From: JAQUTK01 sp963677415
Lineage (GTDB): Bacteria > Bacteroidota > Bacteroidia > Bacteroidales > JAQUTK01
Assembly: GCA_963677415.2 (NCBI GenBank)
Contig: CAXXFJ010000044.1
Span: 1 to 64,000, forward strand
Direction: 5' to 3'
DNA length: 64,000 nt
The translations under genes were made by a program, and so were the position numbers. Shown piece after piece: positions 61,598 to 64,000 of this stretch. Positions within the stretch are counted from its first letter, which is position 1. Each line of letters starts with the position of its first letter. The notes under the pieces are model-generated. The model worked only from the letters and a program-made list of their open reading frames with translations, did no database searches and was not told the DNA's origin.

Positions 61598-61840
61598 ATG
61601 ATGATGGAGCTGAATGAAGAAACACACAGTAAAGACCAAGTAAAATCTAAGCAACGTGTTGCTGAGCATGGAGAGGTATTTACTGCGCAACGAGAAGTTA
61701 ATGCGATGCTTGATCTTGTCAAACAAGAGACCGAAAGGATTGATTCCCGTTTTTTTGAACCGGCTTATGGAACAGGAAACTTTCTGGTAGAAATATTGAA
61801 ACGTAAATTGACAGTCGTTCAATCCCGCACTAAACAATAG
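61598..61840 (+). pseudogene. Remnant of an N6-adenine DNA methylase (N-terminal part)
   Basis: An 80-residue frame: KSKQRVAEHGEVFTAQREVN, AMLDLVKQETERIDSRFFEPAYGTGNFL, EILKRKL, then a premature TAG. It matches the start of restriction/modification methylases with motif I (usually EPACGTGNFL, here Tyr for Cys). The catalytic NPPY motif and all later parts are missing. It follows the AlbA_2 gene by 92 bases and is probably the end of a decayed modification system. Confidence 0.75.
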
Positions 61841-62101
61841 AATATGCCGGTCATATTATAAACATCTATGATCATGGAGAATTGGATGAGAGTCGAACTA
61901 ATAAGAATTTCTTATTAGTTGGAACTGAAGGTCTGTGAGAGGTGAAGCATAACATTGACTACTACAATCTTGATATAATAAGATCAGTTGATACCTTGGT
62001 TCACTATATATTGTTGATTAGCAAGGTAAAGGATGCTTATACTCCGAAACAAATTCGTTGTATTTAGAGATGAGAGCTCCTTCATGTGGCTCGCAGTGAG
62101 T
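61841..62101. other. Decayed intergenic DNA after methylase remnant
   Basis: No intact gene. A short frame at about 61864-61938 (IYDHGELDESRTNKNFLLVG) reads like part of another lost protein. It holds an imperfect fold-back AATAAGAAATTCTTATTAG near 61899-61919. Confidence 0.45.
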
Positions 62102-62773
62102 CTATATGTAAAAATTGGAACATAGCATTTGTGCCTTTGTGGGTTGATACTCTTCCTGCATCTCTTTACGTATCTTATTGCTAAGATTGAACGTCTCAAT
62201 CTGTTCTCCTTTGAGCATCTCATAAGTGATAAAGGTGCGGAAGATAAAGTTGAGACCGTCGGGAGTTTGTCCGAGGCTGACTCCGTCTGTTGTGGAGGCG
62301 CAAATCTCTTCTTTATAGATACTACCTGTTTCACAAGGCTTTCTAACGACCCTGTAGTCTTTGTTTTCGCTGAAATAGTATTCGACTAGTTCCAGTCCAT
62401 TGAGGTTGACATTGTGCCGTTCACGGTATCTGGAGAAGAAATGGGGAGAGTACATGTGGATGTAGCTGTTTTGTCCATCAAAGGAGAAGGAGGGGCGTAA
62501 AATAAAATGGCCCCAGCTGCTTTCCATGATGCAGTAGGCGTAAATCTTTCGATCGTGCAATTTGCTGCGGCTGTATACTTTTACGGTGATGACCCATTTG
62601 TTGTTGTTACGGGTAGTGTAATGGATTGTATTGAAAGAAAAAGGGAAAACGGTACGTCTTAAAATCTCTTTATTAATCTTCGTCTCACTTTTTCGTATGC
62701 GATCAAGTACTTCACAGTAGTCTTCGTTGATTTGTGTGACTATATCCGGGTAATTCATGTTGGGTAGAATCAT
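62102..62773 (-). CDS. Hypothetical protein
   Basis: A 223-residue soluble protein starting MILPNMNYPDIVTQINEDYC. A central region (FSFDGQNSYIHMYSPHFFSRYRERHNVN, then TSDGVSLG-like DGVSLGQTPDGLNFIFRTFITYEML) has the look of a compact globular domain. No family is recognised with confidence. It lies just inside the last tRNA-fMet gene at the island edge and stands alone. Confidence 0.65.
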   Translation of the reverse strand: MILPNMNYPDIVTQINEDYCEVLDRIRKSETKINKEILRRTVFPFSFNTIHYTTRNNNKWVITVKVYSRSKLHDRKIYAYCIMESSWGHFILRPSFSFDGQNSYIHMYSPHFFSRYRERHNVNLNGLELVEYYFSENKDYRVVRKPCETGSIYKEEICASTTDGVSLGQTPDGLNFIFRTFITYEMLKGEQIETFNLSNKIRKEMQEEYQPTKAQMLCSNFYI

Positions 62774-62801
62774 ATTTGTGTGTTGGTATTTGATTTAAAG
62801 A

Positions 62802-62840
62802 AAGATCGCTCACACATCATTCAGATGTATAAGCGATCTT
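62802..62840 (-). terminator. Terminator of tRNA-fMet, second intact copy
   Basis: AAGATCGCT and AGCGATCTT close a hairpin around ACACATCATTCAGATGTATA, the same structure as after the first copy. Confidence 0.75.
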
Positions 62841-62843
62841 GTG

Positions 62844-62916
<73 letters not shown>

Positions 62917-62927
62917 ATATTGTGGTG

Positions 62928-62958
62928 CAAAGGTACGGAAAATATGTTACAAAGCAAG
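62928..62958 (-). promoter_or_regulatory. Promoter of tRNA-fMet, second copy
   Basis: CTTG (62958-62955), 19 bases, TACCTTTG (62935-62928) on the minus strand. The similarity with the first copy runs to this point and then stops. Confidence 0.72.
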
Positions 62959-63039
62959 TTTTCAATAAGAAAAATCCTATTAAACAGCTTTTCTTGCACA
63001 TTTTGTAAATATGGAAGGGTGAAATCGCTAAGTTTTTTA

Positions 63040-63047
63040 TACTTTTG
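63040..63047 (+). promoter_or_regulatory. Putative -7 box (TACTTTTG) of tetR-type gene
   Basis: TACTTTTG, 26 bases before the ATG at 63073. Confidence 0.45.
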
Positions 63048-63072
63048 CCCATTATTATAGATAGTGTGCAAT

Positions 63073-63672
63073 ATGGCTGTTTCTAAAACACGTGATTTGT
63101 TGGTCGATGTAGCCCGGCGGTTATTCGCTCAGGAGGGCGTTGATAAGACGACGATGAATGATATTGCTGTGGCTTCGCATAAAGGACGCCGTACTCTTTA
63201 TACCTATTTCAAGAATAAGGATGAGATTTATTATGCGATAGTCGAGAGCGAACTTGAGATGCTTAGCCAGACTTTGTGGCAAGTAGTCAGTAGGCCGATG
63301 CCATCGGAAGAGAAGCTTACTCTTTATATTTATACACGATTGGAAGCTATTAAGGATGTGGTAGCGCGTAATGGAACATTGAAAGCTGAATTTTTTAATG
63401 ATATATCTCAAGTGGAAAGTGTGCGTCGTAGCTTTGACCGCGCAGAGGTCAAAGCTATAGAGACAATGCTTAAAGAGGGTATAGCAAATGGAGTATTTAG
63501 TATTCTGAGTGTTCCGATGACTGCCTCAATTATACACAATTCACTCAAAGGATTGGAAGTTCCCTACATCAGAGAGAGTGTCGGTCAGCGTACCACTAAC
63601 CTCGAGATTCGCAAACAGGTAGTTATGGACTTTTTATTTAATGGTATACGCAAAAAGGGGAAATCATATTAA
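63073..63672 (+). CDS. TetR/AcrR-family transcriptional regulator
   Basis: A 199-residue repressor-type protein. The N-terminal HTH reads KTRDLLVDVARRLFAQEGVD, KTTMNDIAVASHKGRRTLYTYFKNKDEIYYAI, and a helical ligand-binding domain follows. A GTG at 63064 adds three residues; the ATG at 63073 (MAVSKTRDLL) is preferred. fabG starts 24 bases downstream, so the regulator may govern lipid synthesis or share its promoter. Confidence 0.9.
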   Translation: MAVSKTRDLLVDVARRLFAQEGVDKTTMNDIAVASHKGRRTLYTYFKNKDEIYYAIVESELEMLSQTLWQVVSRPMPSEEKLTLYIYTRLEAIKDVVARNGTLKAEFFNDISQVESVRRSFDRAEVKAIETMLKEGIANGVFSILSVPMTASIIHNSLKGLEVPYIRESVGQRTTNLEIRKQVVMDFLFNGIRKKGKSY

Positions 63673-63696
63673 TATGTATCATAAACAGATTTTAAA

Positions 63697-64000
63697 ATGA
63701 AATTATTAGAAGGAAAAGTAGCCCTGATTACAGGTGCTGCCCGTGGAATTGGGAAAGCTATAGCTTTAAAATATGCACAAGAAGGTGCGAATATCGCTTT
63801 TACTGATCTTGTCATTGATGAGAATGCGAAAGCAACCGAAGCAGAGATTGCTGCTTATGGTTTAACAGGTAAGGGATATGCGTCTAATGCCGCTAACTTT
63901 GAAGATACGCATGCTGTGATAGCTGAGATCTTGAAAGATTTTGGTAAGATTGACATTCTGGTAAACAATGCAGGTATCACACGCGACACGCTGATGATGC
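63697..64000 (+). CDS. fabG: 3-oxoacyl-[acyl-carrier-protein] reductase, 3'-partial
   Basis: The first 101 residues: MKLLEGKVALITGAARGIGK (NADPH-binding TGxxxGIG), TDLVIDENA and ILVNNAGITRDTLMM, the last being a FabG hallmark. FabG reduces 3-oxoacyl-ACP in fatty acid elongation. The catalytic Ser-Tyr-Lys lie beyond the window. Confidence 0.93.
   Translation, partial: MKLLEGKVALITGAARGIGKAIALKYAQEGANIAFTDLVIDENAKATEAEIAAYGLTGKGYASNAANFEDTHAVIAEILKDFGKIDILVNNAGITRDTLMM

Overview
The window comes from the chromosome of a member of the order Bacteroidales (Bacteroides/Parabacteroides-like; the genus cannot be fixed from sequence alone). The evidence is repeated TTTG-N19-TAnnTTTG promoters, the near absence of Shine-Dalgarno sites, type IX secretion sorting domains, BspA-type leucine-rich-repeat proteins, Bacteroidales-typical families (DUF5020, DUF1080, DUF4373, DUF4248, HU-HIG, Porin_10) and tRNAs of the Bacteroidetes type.

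Layout. 1-2057: end of a ferrous iron transporter (feoB, broken by two frameshifts), its small Cys-rich partner and tRNA-Cys. 2221-2639: copy A of a dispersed non-coding element built around a long inverted repeat. 2.7-10 kb: rmuC, a secreted GH30 glycosidase, a small heat-shock protein behind a sigma-54-like promoter, and a secreted SGNH esterase with a type IX sorting tail. 10-15.4 kb: a minus-strand operon of three BspA-like proteins and one hypothetical protein, plus the remnant of a fourth. 15.5-17.7 kb: copy B of the dispersed element, which holds a perfect 50-bp palindrome and is interrupted by an IS3-family element. 17.8-18.8 kb: truncated dinD and ORF6N genes end to end, and tRNA-Pro. 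18.9-46 kb: mainly housekeeping and envelope genes: pepD and a flippase-like membrane protein divergent from rsmA-corA, a GH123-like glycosidase, an MFS transporter, a probable LysM/PBP1-OMP-aspS-nif3-zinc ribbon operon, a type B sorting-domain protein, the pflB-pflA-DUF5020-SDR operon, DUF1080, cytidine deaminase, glucosaminidase, GH43, a large porin, and an ATPase/DUF4435 pair resembling PARIS defence systems.

From 46 to 63 kb the window is accessory. Three tRNA-fMet units (one a D-arm-less pseudogene at 46.2 kb, two apparently intact at 48.3 and 62.8 kb), each with its own hairpin terminator, mark the edges. The first interval holds a very repetitive BspA-like gene. The second, about 14.5 kb, holds a minus-strand replication-like module (HU-HIG proteins, DUF4373, primase-helicase, DUF4248), a Panacea-type toxin-antitoxin candidate, an IS3-family element that interrupts a small gene, and a plus-strand defence-like operon (XRE regulator, PHP/SMC-type ATPase of the TrlF family, AlbA_2/HATPase protein) followed by a decayed DNA methylase. 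The window ends with a TetR regulator and the start of fabG.

Functionally the core part joins glycan foraging (GH30, GH43, GH123-like, SGNH, DUF1080), envelope maintenance and anaerobic metabolism (pyruvate formate-lyase). The accessory part joins mobile or replicative genes with stress and phage defence. Three single-gene frameshifts (two in feoB, one in pflB), two of them in short T runs, may be sequence errors rather than real gene loss.
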